Assembly: GCA_009809945.1 (NCBI GenBank)
Contig: WTPW01000516.1
Span: 76,240 to 140,239, forward strand
DNA from: Gigaspora margarita
Taxonomy: Eukaryota > Glomeromycota > Glomeromycetes > Diversisporales > Gigasporaceae
Length of the DNA stretch: 64,000 nt
Direction: 5' to 3'
The notes under the pieces were generated by a model that saw only the letters and a program-made list of their open reading frames with translations, was not told where the DNA came from and made no database searches. Position numbers and translations under genes: made by a program. Positions 54,979 to 64,000 of this stretch are shown piece after piece; within the stretch, counting starts at the first letter, position 1, and each line of letters starts with the position of its first letter.

Positions 54979-55937
54979 GCAACCTGCGATATCGCAAGTC
55001 GACCACGTGTAGACGATTTGCATATCGACCAATAAAATTACGAAAATGATTTTAAATTTAACTACGAATTGGATTTCAAGGTCGGGTGTAACATGATCAG
55101 AAAATTCAAATATCGGTTTATCAAGAATTGCTTAATTCTCAAAAATCGGCATAAAGAAACCATCTATTTTTTTTTTGAGCGATTTACTATATACGTCACT
55201 AATGCCTAAATTTACATATACACTAATCCTAACGTAAACTAATTTAAAGAATTTTGTCTACACTGTAAATCTGGCACACATCCAAAAATTGGGATTTATT
55301 TATATACATATGTAATCTAACCCTAAGCAATTCACCCTCNCATTATCACTAGAACTACTCTTCAATCTAATACTAACTTCGTGTAATCCTAACCNAACAT
55401 CAAGTTAAAGCTAAATCTACTTTCTACATAACATTTTAAACTTCGTGTAATCCCATCCTAACATCTAAACATAGTTAATTCTAATTATGTTCTACTTTTA
55501 ATTCCATTCTAGCCTACTATTAACCAACAAAACCAAATGTCTATGTTCGTGGTTGAAGTTGATATCCGACTGAAGTTGCACTTGACTGAAATTATCNCCT
55601 GAAATTAAATAATTTTGCGGGTATAATTTTAGTCTACTAAAATTGCAACCTCATTCGGGTGNCAACTTCAGTCACATCATTTATATCAAAAAACTCACCA
55701 CCGATCACCATCCAAGTAACTGCCATTAATCGCAGAAAAATCGATACGACGACTCCAATAAAACGACGGTTCCAATAATCGATGGCTCCAGTAAATGACG
55801 ATTTCAACAAAATGTTAGATTAAATTGTGGATTATTATTGTAATGAAAAGAAAAAAAAACAATAAATAAAATAAAAGAAAAATCTTATCTTTATTATCTT
55901 TATATAATGTTGGTCCGTGTAACCTGCGATATCGCAA
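54979..55937. other. Internal module bounded by AACCTGCGATATCGCAA
   Basis: The two 17-base direct copies each contain the palindrome TGCGATATCGCA. The module shares TCTAACCCTAA-type and CGACGACTCCAATAAAACGA-type text with the interior of 8215-9740 (about 8540-9500), so the two hAT-like elements may carry the same older insert. Confidence 0.5.
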
Positions 55938-56479
55938 CATGCTACGATTAACAAAATTTTTATTTTATATGATTATATACAGTTAAGATTTTTTCCTTTT
56001 ATTTTAAATTATGTATATTTTTTTATCTTAAATATATGAATACTATAAATTTTAAATAAATATTTTATTAAATTANATTTTTTTATCTTAAATATATTTA
56101 ATACTATAAATTTTAAATAAATATTTAAAATTGTAAATTTTAAATAAATATTTTAAATTATATATAAGTTAAGCTATTTTACCTAGTATTATTCTTCGTA
56201 TGTATATTCCACATATTACTATGTTTTGGCAAGCTAAGTTGCCTACACACTATATTATGAGATAGAGAAAATCAATTATTCTCGCTCGGATTTCATATTA
56301 AACACTGTCTTTATTAGACATAATGAAGATACATGATGGAAGTAGTGCTCCACTTCATCACTTTCTCTTCTGCTATTGCATATTGTGCTCATAACAACTC
56401 TATGTACATGTAAATATGCTCAGGTGACGAAGCATAGTTGAGGATCGCCAATGCTAAGGTGTGGCGCATTCTATGTTTT

Positions 56480-56760
56480 TTTTTTGCGAATTCAAGCCCA
56501 CGCTTATGATGTGGCAAATTCAACTCGTTACATACAACATCAATTTTTATAATAGTGAGTTCGAGTCCACGCTATGGTGCGGCGCATTCACCTCATTACA
56601 CATGATATTAATTTTTATATAACGGCGCATTCAACTCCTTACACATGACAATATTAACTTTTATAAGTGTAGCGAGTTGACCCCACGCTTCAACTCGGTA
56701 CACATGATAACGTCCACATAAAATAGCGGCGCATTCAACTCGTTATACATGACAACAGGC
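56480..56760. repeat. Degenerate tandem repeat, units about 60-70 bp
   Basis: GGCGCATTCAACTCGTTACA followed by CATGA.A..T.AATTTTTATAA recurs about five times with changes. Confidence 0.6.
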
Positions 56761-57672
56761 AGGGCGCTAGGTGCAATGAATGAGAGAGAGGACGGGAGGG
56801 ATGGGAGCCAGATTATAATCGGGCATCGAAGAGAACAAGTGACAAGTAAGAACGCACTGAGATTTACCATTTACTCCCACATGTATCTTTATAATCTCTG
56901 CCGCATACATACGTACGTATGTACGTACTGTACCTATAATCATATTTATAATCTCCATTGCATACAATCATATGCTATTACTTTTTCATATAAGCCACAA
57001 TTTCATATAAGCCACAAATCAGGTTATCCACGCCAATAACCCTAGCGTGACTATCGTCAACGCATAGGGTTAATGTTAGTAATTACGAAATAATTATGAA
57101 TTAACTTATAATTCTGCATACAAGAACAATAATACAACAATAGAAATCCAAAAAAGTAAAAAAAAAAAATCGAAAAAGTTTCGGAAATTTCGCCATTTCG
57201 GTTTCGCCGGGTTTCGGAGGTTTCGCCAGTTTTCGGAAGTTTCGCCCATTTCGAAATTTCGGAAATTTCGGAAATTTCGGATATATTTCGCCTTTGGGAG
57301 CATTTCGGTTTCGCCTTTCGGATTTTGGAAATGGATTTCGCCCGAAACACTAGTTGAGTTACAGAAGACTGGGTTACATAAGGTTGGGTTGTGGAAGGTT
57401 GGGCTGCAGAAGGTTGAGTCACAAAAGGTTGGGTTACAAAAGGTTGGGTTACAGGATAATGGATTACAGGAGGTTGAACTACAGAAGTCTGGGTTAGATA
57501 AGGTTGGGTTGCAGGATGGTTTAATAGTAGAAGATCTGGTAACAGATGAATTAGTATTATTATTGCCATTTTTGCTGTTGAATTTTGTGGCTATTATTTC
57601 AGCAAAGCTAACAGCTTTACTCGATTCTTCAGAAATTTCAGCCTCCCAGGAAATTTTAACAGAGCTATCCAT

Positions 57673-58940
57673 ATTAATTAAGGATCTCTGATGACAGAAA
57701 AGGTTATGTTTTTAATGTGTACATAAAATCGCTCATAACACGAAATTTCGCCTATGAAACTGCCTTCTGCGTACTAATTAAAAGTTTTCCTTGCAAAATT
57801 TTGGTATAAAATACCTTCTAACCCCAACCTATTAGCAACACCCTAACCCTAACCTAATAGCGAAACGTTTTTTTTTCTATCGAAATTTTTTTACTGGGAC
57901 CACATAATGAGCGAAATTTTTTAGACTGGTATTTCTAGTCCTATAGACACGGATCAGTCGAAGATCCCGTAAATACTATATGTGATCGACTGTACCGAGC
58001 ATAGCGGTCATTAATTCTGATTGGTCAATCATTTACATATACGCTGCATATATCATCTGACTTAGAACGAATTGTTGGCCACGAAAACGAATTGTTGAGA
58101 GAAACCGAATACATATTCAGAAACTACACCTTTCGCTTTACATACTATCAAAATAATCACGAAGACGGAGGAATAATCATGAGGGTTAGCTATATGACGT
58201 TTTTTTAAATTTAGTCGTTACTTATACATATATAAGAACCTTTAAATCAAAAGAAATAACTTTTTTTTGTAGTTAGATCTCTAGTATTCGAGTTTGTTCT
58301 CAAGATTATAGTACATGTAGATTATACTTGTTAGACGAAGCTGTAGATTTTAATATTGATNAAAGTCGAAACTGGGTTTAACTTTTGTAATCTTAAATAT
58401 AATAAAGTAAAGCTGAAAAACTTGTCGAAACTACTGGAAGAAAGGTTTAAGTTTCGCGTACTTTTTACTTGCAATTGCTTGCTATTCTTTTTAATTTATT
58501 TATGTATATTAATTTAATTATTATTTTTCTTAGTATTTATTGTTAGCCATCTAGTTTTGATACAAAGCACTTTATACACGCATCTAATAGATTGTTATTT
58601 AAAATTTAAGATATCGATGTTTTTTTTAAATTTAATCGAATTATGTGTGTGGCAATGACTATTCTCCAAAGTAATAGATTATTGTAATTATTAAAATTTA
58701 AAAAATGTGTCTTTTATTTAATTAATACTGTTATATTTTGCGAAATATTTTACTTTGGGTTCGTTTTAATGTAAGCCTATTAGCCAATCAGATCTTGTAA
58801 ATTCACGAAATGATCTACAAAAATTAACCAATCGACGCTATGTTACTGTACCGACCATCAATTCACTGTTACACGAAATATGATTCTTTGTGCAACCGTA
58901 AATTTGTCGATCCTTATTGTCGTGCTTAATCAGAATCAGA
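57673..58940. other. Intergenic stretch upstream of the PSVTQ gene
   Basis: It contains CCCTAACCCTAACCTAATAG near 57841-57860. No gene or defined element is recognised. Confidence 0.45.
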
Positions 58941-58941
58941 A

Positions 58942-58985
58942 TTAGGGTAGCTGCGCGACGTAGTCGCGCCAAACCAGGAACGTGT
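58942..58985 (-). mobile_element. Helitron-like 3' terminus c
   Basis: On the minus strand CGTTCCTGGTTTG leads into the hairpin GCGCGAC-TAC-GTCGCGC, then AGCTACC, CTAA and T. It matches the family at 26386 and 27826, with one extra spacer base. Confidence 0.7.
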
Positions 58986-59198
58986 TATAATTCCAGCACT
59001 AAGTATGACACTACAGATCGTTTTTGAAATATATTTTTGTTTTAATTATTGCAGTTGATGCCAACTGGAGGTCAATATAAACCAATGTAGAAGTATTATC
59101 ATAATAATGCAATGAAAGTATTTAACACTTTCTAAAAATGAATAAATGAAAATCATTATTCCAACCAAAAAGGATTTTTCAAAAATCAACGTAGTGAC
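58986..59198. other. Repeat-derived flank, related to 30470-30580
   Basis: ATGAAAATCATTATTCC..AAAAAGGATTTTTCAAAAATCA is shared with the region before the foldback at 30583. No gene. Confidence 0.5.
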
Positions 59199-59465
59199 AA
59201 CAGGAGGAACCGTCGATGTTATACAACTGATTTTACACATGGTGTGAAACACATAAAAAAATTATTTTACAAACTTGATCATATTTGATCAGTCCGCTAG
59301 TACATGTTATGATTATAATCCAACACCATTTTTATTATAATAAAAATGATGTTGGATTATAATCATAACATGACTAGCGGACTGATCAAGTATTGTAAAA
59401 TAGTTTTTTTATGTGTTTCACACCGTGTGTAAAATCATTGTGCAACATCGACGGTTCCTCCTGTT
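59199..59465. mobile_element. Mutator-like foldback element, 9-bp TSD
   Basis: Two near-complementary arms of about 130 bases start AACAGGAGGAACCGTCGATG and meet at a short TTATAATA centre. The flanks are the 9-mer CGTAGTGAC (59190-59198, 59466-59474). The related text at 30540-30565 shows the uninserted arrangement. Confidence 0.88.
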
Positions 59466-59647
59466 CGTAGTGACATCAAAAAAGTTGAACGAAACCATCC
59501 CTCTCGCATTTCATATGATCGTACAGGTATAGTATTATGAATCATTTTTTGATAATCGAATGCTAAAACGATTTTACTTTAATGGCAAGTCATTGATCGT
59601 AATAATGAAGTCATTACAAATGACATCAGAATATCATTCCTTCAAAG

Positions 59648-59700
59648 TAAATGATTGGCTTACATGTGCCGCTGCGCGGCACATGCAAGCCAATCATTTA
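59648..59700. repeat. 25-bp-arm hairpin with 3-base loop
   Basis: TAAATGATTGGCTT-A-CATGTGCCGC pairs with GCGGCACATG-C-AAGCCAATCATTTA; one mismatch, loop TGC. It lies inside a chance 64-codon frame. A cruciform-forming insertion or transposon end is possible. Confidence 0.85.
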
Positions 59701-59872
59701 CTAAGGAAAACCGAATTTTTGCGATATAATCATCTTATGACCAATTTACGTTAAATTTTAAACCTGAAATTGTTGGGTTGGGTTAGAGTGGGAGTTAATT
59801 AATACATGATCTACATGCTACATAAACTGCCGCGTTCTTGATACTGTATATAAAAAATATATAAACCTCCCT

Positions 59873-60528
59873 GTAAGAAAAGTGGTACGGGTGGTGGTAC
59901 GGGTTGGTGTCGGAAATGCTCGAAATGGCACGGATCATGTGGTACGTATAGGAACGTTTCACGGAATGGTACGGTAAAAATGGCACGGACATTACGGCAA
60001 AGGGTGGCACGTAATATCACGTCATATGAAATGGCGCATTCAGATGGCACGTATTTGTACGTTACACATGTGTTGGCTCGTGATACGTGTTGGCTCGTTT
60101 CGTGGAGAGCGAAAGATCAGTAAGTGATTTTTTTTTAAAAAAAGAGCGATATCTCATGATTTCACTAATGAAGCTTCCCTGTGTGTCTTAACAAAAAAAA
60201 AATTCCTTACAAAATTTTACTTCATATGCAGGTAGCTTGTTCATCTTATATTGATTACTTATGTAAATTTATGGTTTAAAAGTTAATCCACATCGTTATC
60301 GCGGTGGCACGTGAATTTACGTTCACCCGTGCCAAATCCCGTACCGATTCGACTAGTAAACTGCTGCAAAACCCGAGCCATTTACGGTCCATTTGGCACG
60401 GGCATACGGTCCCACACGGTCCACGGAATCCGTACCAATCCGGACCATACTCGTACAAATCCGGATCATGACCCGTGCCTATCCGATGCAACCCGTGCCG
60501 ATCCGGTCCAATTTTCTTATAGGGCCTC
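59873..60528. mobile_element. Inverted-repeat element (GGCACGG type), probably hAT-like
   Basis: The left end CCTGTAAGAAAAGTGGTACG and right end complement CCTATAAGAAAATTGGACCG are inverted. The outer 150-200 bases repeat GGCACGG/GGTACGG and CCGTGCC. CCTCC flanks both sides, but an 8-bp duplication is not clear, so the class is tentative. Confidence 0.65.
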
Positions 60529-60769
60529 CTAATTGTATCAAGAAGATAACCCCAACCCCTAACTAAATTTCACTTTGCTTTAACCTCTCTAAAATTAGAA
60601 ATTTTTGTTACATAAAACAGGTAATGATCATGAGAAAAAATGTACACCAATCAGCTTTAAGATTTTGCCTTCGATTTAGATGCCAGTAAAACCATACACT
60701 AATGTTCCTGGTAAATTTGGCTCTACAACTTTGGTTAAAGGATTATAGAACATTTGCACAGTAAAATAA
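60529..60769. other. Short intergenic stretch
   Basis: No gene is present. AACCCCAACCCCTAACTAAA lies near 60548. Confidence 0.35.
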
Positions 60770-60876
60770 TTGATCGACTATAGTCGGCTATTAACCGGTA
60801 TCACCGACCGCACTTAGCCGGTTATATGCCTATAGTCGTAATAACCGACCGTAACCGACCGAACCCATCCCTAGTC
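60770..60876. mobile_element. Right end of a hAT-like element (GACCGnnACCG type)
   Basis: The sequence ends ACCGACCGAACCCATCCCTA, the complement of a TAGGGATGGG terminus, with CGGTTA/ACCGACCG motifs before it. No matching left end or duplication of the adjoining GTCTCACC was found. Confidence 0.6.
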
Positions 60877-60879
60877 TCA

Positions 60880-61690
60880 CCACAGATTTTAGCGCAAACG
60901 CAACTTTGGCTAGTTTCTAATGCTTTGTTTAAATCTGTGAGTGATTCTTTACGTCTGCAAATCATTTGACAAGTGCTTCCACAAATTTTTAATGCATTCG
61001 GATCATTTTGTTTATGTTCTAATAATTTGTTTTATAATTGATTATCTATATCTATCCATCAAACGATAAATATCTCCACGAATTTTAATGCAAGTGCATC
61101 ATCTGGTTTATTTTTTAATGATTTGCTTAAATATATGAGAGATTCTACATATCTACTCATCATATGATAAGTTTTCTCCACGATTTTTTAGTGTAAGCAT
61201 ATCATTTGGTTCAATTTCTAATGATTTATTTAAATCTGTGAGAGATTCTACTTATCTGCCAATTAAATGACAGGTCATCCACGAACTTTTAATGCATGCG
61301 CGCCATCTAAAGGATTGTCCAAATTTGTGGATACTCATCACATTCCCTTGTTAGACTGTAAGTATCTCCACAAATTTTAAAGCGAGTGTAGATTCATCAT
61401 ATCCGTCCATCATAACATATGTTTTTCCACAATACTTTGATGCAATTAATGTTTTGTTAAGTTTTGAATGATTTGATTAAATATATGCCCATACTATAAT
61501 AATCTCCTCCACGATATTTTAATGCAATTACATTAGTCTGTTCAATTTCTAAAGAATCATTTGGAACTGTGAGTGACTCACTAAATATTTTCATTTTAAC
61601 AATAGAATAAGTGGTTTCATAGTTTCATTTCAAGTGCATTTTTTAGTTCAATTTCTAATGATTTGGCTTTAAGATTCAGTTTATAAAGCA
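60880..61690 (-). pseudogene. TPR-repeat protein relic
   Basis: On the minus strand, repeated 34-residue units with the core SLTDLNKSLEIEPNDMLTLK, then NRGE, follow one another about seven times with frequent stops and shifts. This is the TPR type found in Glomeromycotina kinase-linked proteins. No kinase part is seen. Confidence 0.7.
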
Positions 61691-61804
61691 TTATTATTCG
61701 CAATAGGAATAATATCTCGTGAATATTACATTCTAGATAAATCAGTATGAGAAGACAAAATGTGCAAAGTAATAGGCTTAATTGTAACGATAAGTTTTAG
61801 TATA

Positions 61805-62090
61805 TCAGTCAACTAGGTTGAATCAAGGATTTTCTTATAAGGCCGAACTTTGTCAACATCTTCACCAGATATTTATTAAAGGTTGAAGTGAACTCTTTAA
61901 AGCTGATAAGTGTCCATCAAATCATTGATCAAGATCAGAAGGTAAAGAAGGATTTTGCGCAATTTCCCACTTAATAGTGTACACCCAAATTTTCATTCCA
62001 TCTATTTGTAGATTATCAAGTTTCAAGATAAAATTTAAGGTACTTTTAGAAAGAATAAGTAATCCATCTGAATAAGAAATAATATTCCAA
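61805..62090 (-). pseudogene. BACK-domain fragment of a BTB protein
   Basis: On the minus strand LKLDNLQIDGMKIWVYTIKW, then EIAQNPSLPSDLDQ, a stop, and HLSALKSSLQPL follow the typical BACK helix order (LQxDExKIWxYxIKWGIAQNP). There is no start, no BTB part, and later text (ENP..F) is frame-shifted. It is the second BTB-BACK relic of the window. Confidence 0.65.
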
Positions 62091-62381
62091 AGACATTTTT
62101 ATGTATACGTATATTTTCTAATAATATGATAAGGATTATGAAAACTGTTTTATGTATTTTATAACTTTACTCTTTGAAACACCTAATACGTAATTAAATC
62201 ACGATTAACGATACAGTAGTCAAATCAGAAAGTGACTTTAAACATGTTTGTAAGTCGTTCGTACCTTTTATGCTTTGTATTACTTCCTGATATATGCCTA
62301 TTTATCTGTGATTTGTTCGATTATCGAGGTTTTTTTCGTTTTAAATAATATGTTAAGTTTTGAACTAAAAAATTTTGATTT
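62091..62381. other. Short spacer
   Basis: The last 55 bases (TTTTTTTCGTTTTAAATAAT onward) match the flank of the pseudogene at 20896, marking the start of that duplication. Confidence 0.5.
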
Positions 62382-63780
62382 ATGAGTGTCACGAATTTAA
62401 TAGGGAATGGTGTAGAAAAAGATGTGAACAAGGCTTTTCTACATTACCAAAAGTCTGAAGAGATGGGCACGTTGGAGAATCATGTAATGATTAAAATTGC
62501 TGTAGAGAAGGAATTGGTTTGAAAAGGATGTATTTAAGGCATTTATTTATTATCAAAAATCTGAAGAGATAGGGAACATTAACGTAACATTTAATGGAAA
62601 TTGTTATCTTTATGATATTGGAATCGAAGAGAATCAACATAAGACATTTATTTATTGTACAATATCTGGTGATGGAGCACGATGGTGGAATATATAGTGT
62701 TATGGGTTTGTTATCAATATGGAAAAGAGGTTGAAAAAGATGTCGTAAGGCGTTCATTTATTATTAAAAATCTGCTGACAAGAGTAAACTTATGGAATAT
62801 TTGCACTTGGAAACTGTTATAAAGATGAAATTGGAATTGAAAAGAATGAATACAAAGTATTCATTTATTATCAAAAATCTTCAGAGATGGAGCAGTTATT
62901 GGAACGTATAATGCTAGACAATGTATCAATATGGAATTGAAGTTGGAAAGGATGAACGTAAGGTATCTATTTATTATCAAAAATCTGCAGAGATGGAGCT
63001 CGCAAGTGAAACGTATAATATTAGAAATTCTTATCTTCTTGGAGTTGGAGTTGAAAAGGATGAACATAAGGCATTCATTTATTATTAAAAATCTGCAGAG
63101 ATGAAAGATTCTAATGGAACATACATGGTAGGACATAGTTATCAAAATGGAGTTTGAGTTGAAGAGGACGAGTGTAAGGTATCAAAAATGTGCATAGATA
63201 AGGCATACTGGAGAACAAATGGCGTTGGACAATCTTATCTATGAAATTGGAGCTGAAAAGGATGAACGTAAGGCTTTACTTATTTTCAAAAACCTGCAGA
63301 GTTGGCTTCTAACAATGAATGTTGAATGTTGGTTATTGTTATCAAACAGTATCGGAACCCAAATAGACAAAAAACAACTTACTGGTTCAGTGAGGAGGAA
63401 AAAAATTTCACAAGTCTCTAGGATATACCGGTAATACGAAATTATTGATATTGATAAAAATATTAAAACACTTTTAGATGATGAACGATATCAATTATTG
63501 TGGATGGCATAAAGATATTAAAAGATCGAAAAAGGTGGTTTATGGAAAAGAAAATATCAACTAAATATTGTTGATGAAATTGGTTCGTTTTATACCGAAT
63601 TTACAATTATACTTAAATTTATGAAATGATTATTTAATAGAGTTAAAAAAAAACTATCACGAAATTGGAGTCAAAAAAATCCATACTTCATGAAATGCTA
63701 CGGTATTTCAAGAAACGAAAATGAATATTATATTCTTGTGTTAAAATTTGCAAGAAAAAATTCTTTAAGGTATGGTGCAT
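62382..63780 (+). pseudogene. Sel1-repeat/kinase pseudogene, copy B
   Basis: It starts MSVTNLIGNGVEKDVNKAFL and continues as Sel1 modules (YQKSEEMG and others) closely matching 20896-22060 through coding and broken parts. Frame shifts and stops are numerous. The end of the array (SVRRKKISQV) is followed by a kinase linker reading DDERYQLLWMA and then KNPYFMKCYGISRNENEYYI in another frame, the beginning of the kinase N-lobe. The kinase body is absent, and the sequence turns into unrelated AT-rich text after about 63780. Confidence 0.82.
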
Positions 63781-64000
63781 GTAGCCTAGAACCAGAGTCA
63801 CGTGACCTAAATCTATATGTAATTTAAAGTTGGTTATAATTAATGAATATATATATATATGTAAAAAAATCTTTTTGTAAATTAATACTATAGAACCAGT
63901 ACTATAATATTACAGAAAGATTTTTAAGTTAAACATATTAGTTTCAATTTTATTTACTCTTAAATATAAAGCAATTTGATATCTGTACCAAAATTTGGCC
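63781..64000. other. Window end, AT-rich
   Basis: There is an AT microsatellite near 63848-63860. No gene is seen. Confidence 0.4.

Larger units (their letters stand above)
54622..57352. mobile_element. hAT-like element (GGCGAAAT type), 8-bp TSD
   Basis: The perfect ends TAGTGTTTCGGGCGAAAT are flanked by the 8-bp duplication GTTGAGTT (54614-54621, 57353-57360). About 200 bases at each end repeat GGCGAAAT/ATTTCGCC and CCGAAA. The interior has a direct repeat AACCTGCGATATCGCAA (about 54980 and 55921) bounding a 0.95-kb module, AT microsatellite-like text (56000-56165) and a degenerate GGCGCATTCAACTCGTTACA repeat (56480-56760). No transposase. Confidence 0.93.
54295..57672 (-). pseudogene. Pentapeptide-repeat (PSVTQ) gene split by a hAT-like element
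   Basis: Minus strand: start MDSSVKISWEAEISEESSKA at 57672, a Ser/Asn-rich stretch, then pentapeptides of the type PSVTQ/PFVTQ. After the 2.7-kb insertion there are more PSVTQ units and the tail INKLYARTRGRRKLTDLA with a stop at 54295-54297. Excluding the insertion and one target copy, about 640 coding bases remain, and the frame continues across the junction (SVTQ then PLVIHS). Other breaks are a one-base shift near 57513, another near 54590 and a CAA-to-TAA stop near 54480. The function is unknown; the low-complexity repeat with a basic C-terminus is unlike an enzyme. Confidence 0.75.

Noticed and set aside
56661..57039. Overlapping ORFs of 66-96 codons in both strands
   Set aside because: They fall inside the hAT-like element 54622-57352 in a degenerate repeat and microsatellite region; no protein features.
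57057..57569. 170-codon minus ORF continuing past the hAT boundary
   Set aside because: Only its first part (PSVTQ-type repeats) belongs to the host gene. After 57353 it reads the terminal GGCGAAAT repeats of the transposon.

Overview
The window looks like a gene-poor, very AT-rich stretch of a fungal nuclear genome. Three things point to an arbuscular mycorrhizal fungus (Glomeromycotina, Rhizophagus-like): many decayed members of expanded families (F-box, Sel1- and TPR-linked tyrosine-kinase-like kinases, BTB-BACK), short introns, and dense layers of small transposons. That assignment is inference from gene families; no marker gene is present. The sequence is a draft with two long N runs (11939-12123, 28542-29297) and scattered single Ns.

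The only clearly intact long gene is an F-box gene (15954-17483, +). It lies in a roughly 5-6 kb segmental duplication (about 14953-20815) whose older partner (about 254-5415) carries a broken copy. Three Sel1/kinase loci follow the same design but all have frame breaks: 13290-9960 (-), 20896-22802 (+) and 62382-63780 (+). A fourth, 32090-36516 (+), is a TPR-Sel1-kinase fusion. BTB-BACK relics (13457-13805 and 61805-62090, both -), a TPR relic (60880-61690, -), a LINE reverse-transcriptase tail (40180-41583), a tRNA-headed SINE (38198-38655, -) and a gene of PSVTQ-type pentapeptide repeats (57672-54295, -) complete the coding content.

Most of the structure is non-autonomous transposons, many of which can be delimited to the base. 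Nine hAT-like elements (8215-9740, 24119-28203, 24796-25818, 30361-30454, 38739-38931, 41273-41412, 44167-45476, 45697-47972, 54622-57352) have TAGGG/CAGGG/TAGTG ends and perfect 8-bp target duplications. Each subfamily carries its own short inverted motif repeated inside its ends. There are also Harbinger-like MITEs with TWA duplications, Mutator-like elements with 9-bp duplications, several TA-flanked Tc1/mariner-pogo MITEs, and Helitron 3' ends (hairpin, short spacer, CTRR, T). They are nested up to three deep. No transposase gene is recognisable in the window.

The most interesting points are a hAT-like element that carries rearranged, amplified Sel1 gene sequence (45697-47972); a 2.7-kb hAT element that splits the PSVTQ gene; a Harbinger MITE inside a kinase pseudogene whose removal restores the frame; filled/empty site pairs visible inside the window for the pogo-like MITE and a Helitron end; and repeated single-base frame breaks at the same A-run of the Sel1 module.
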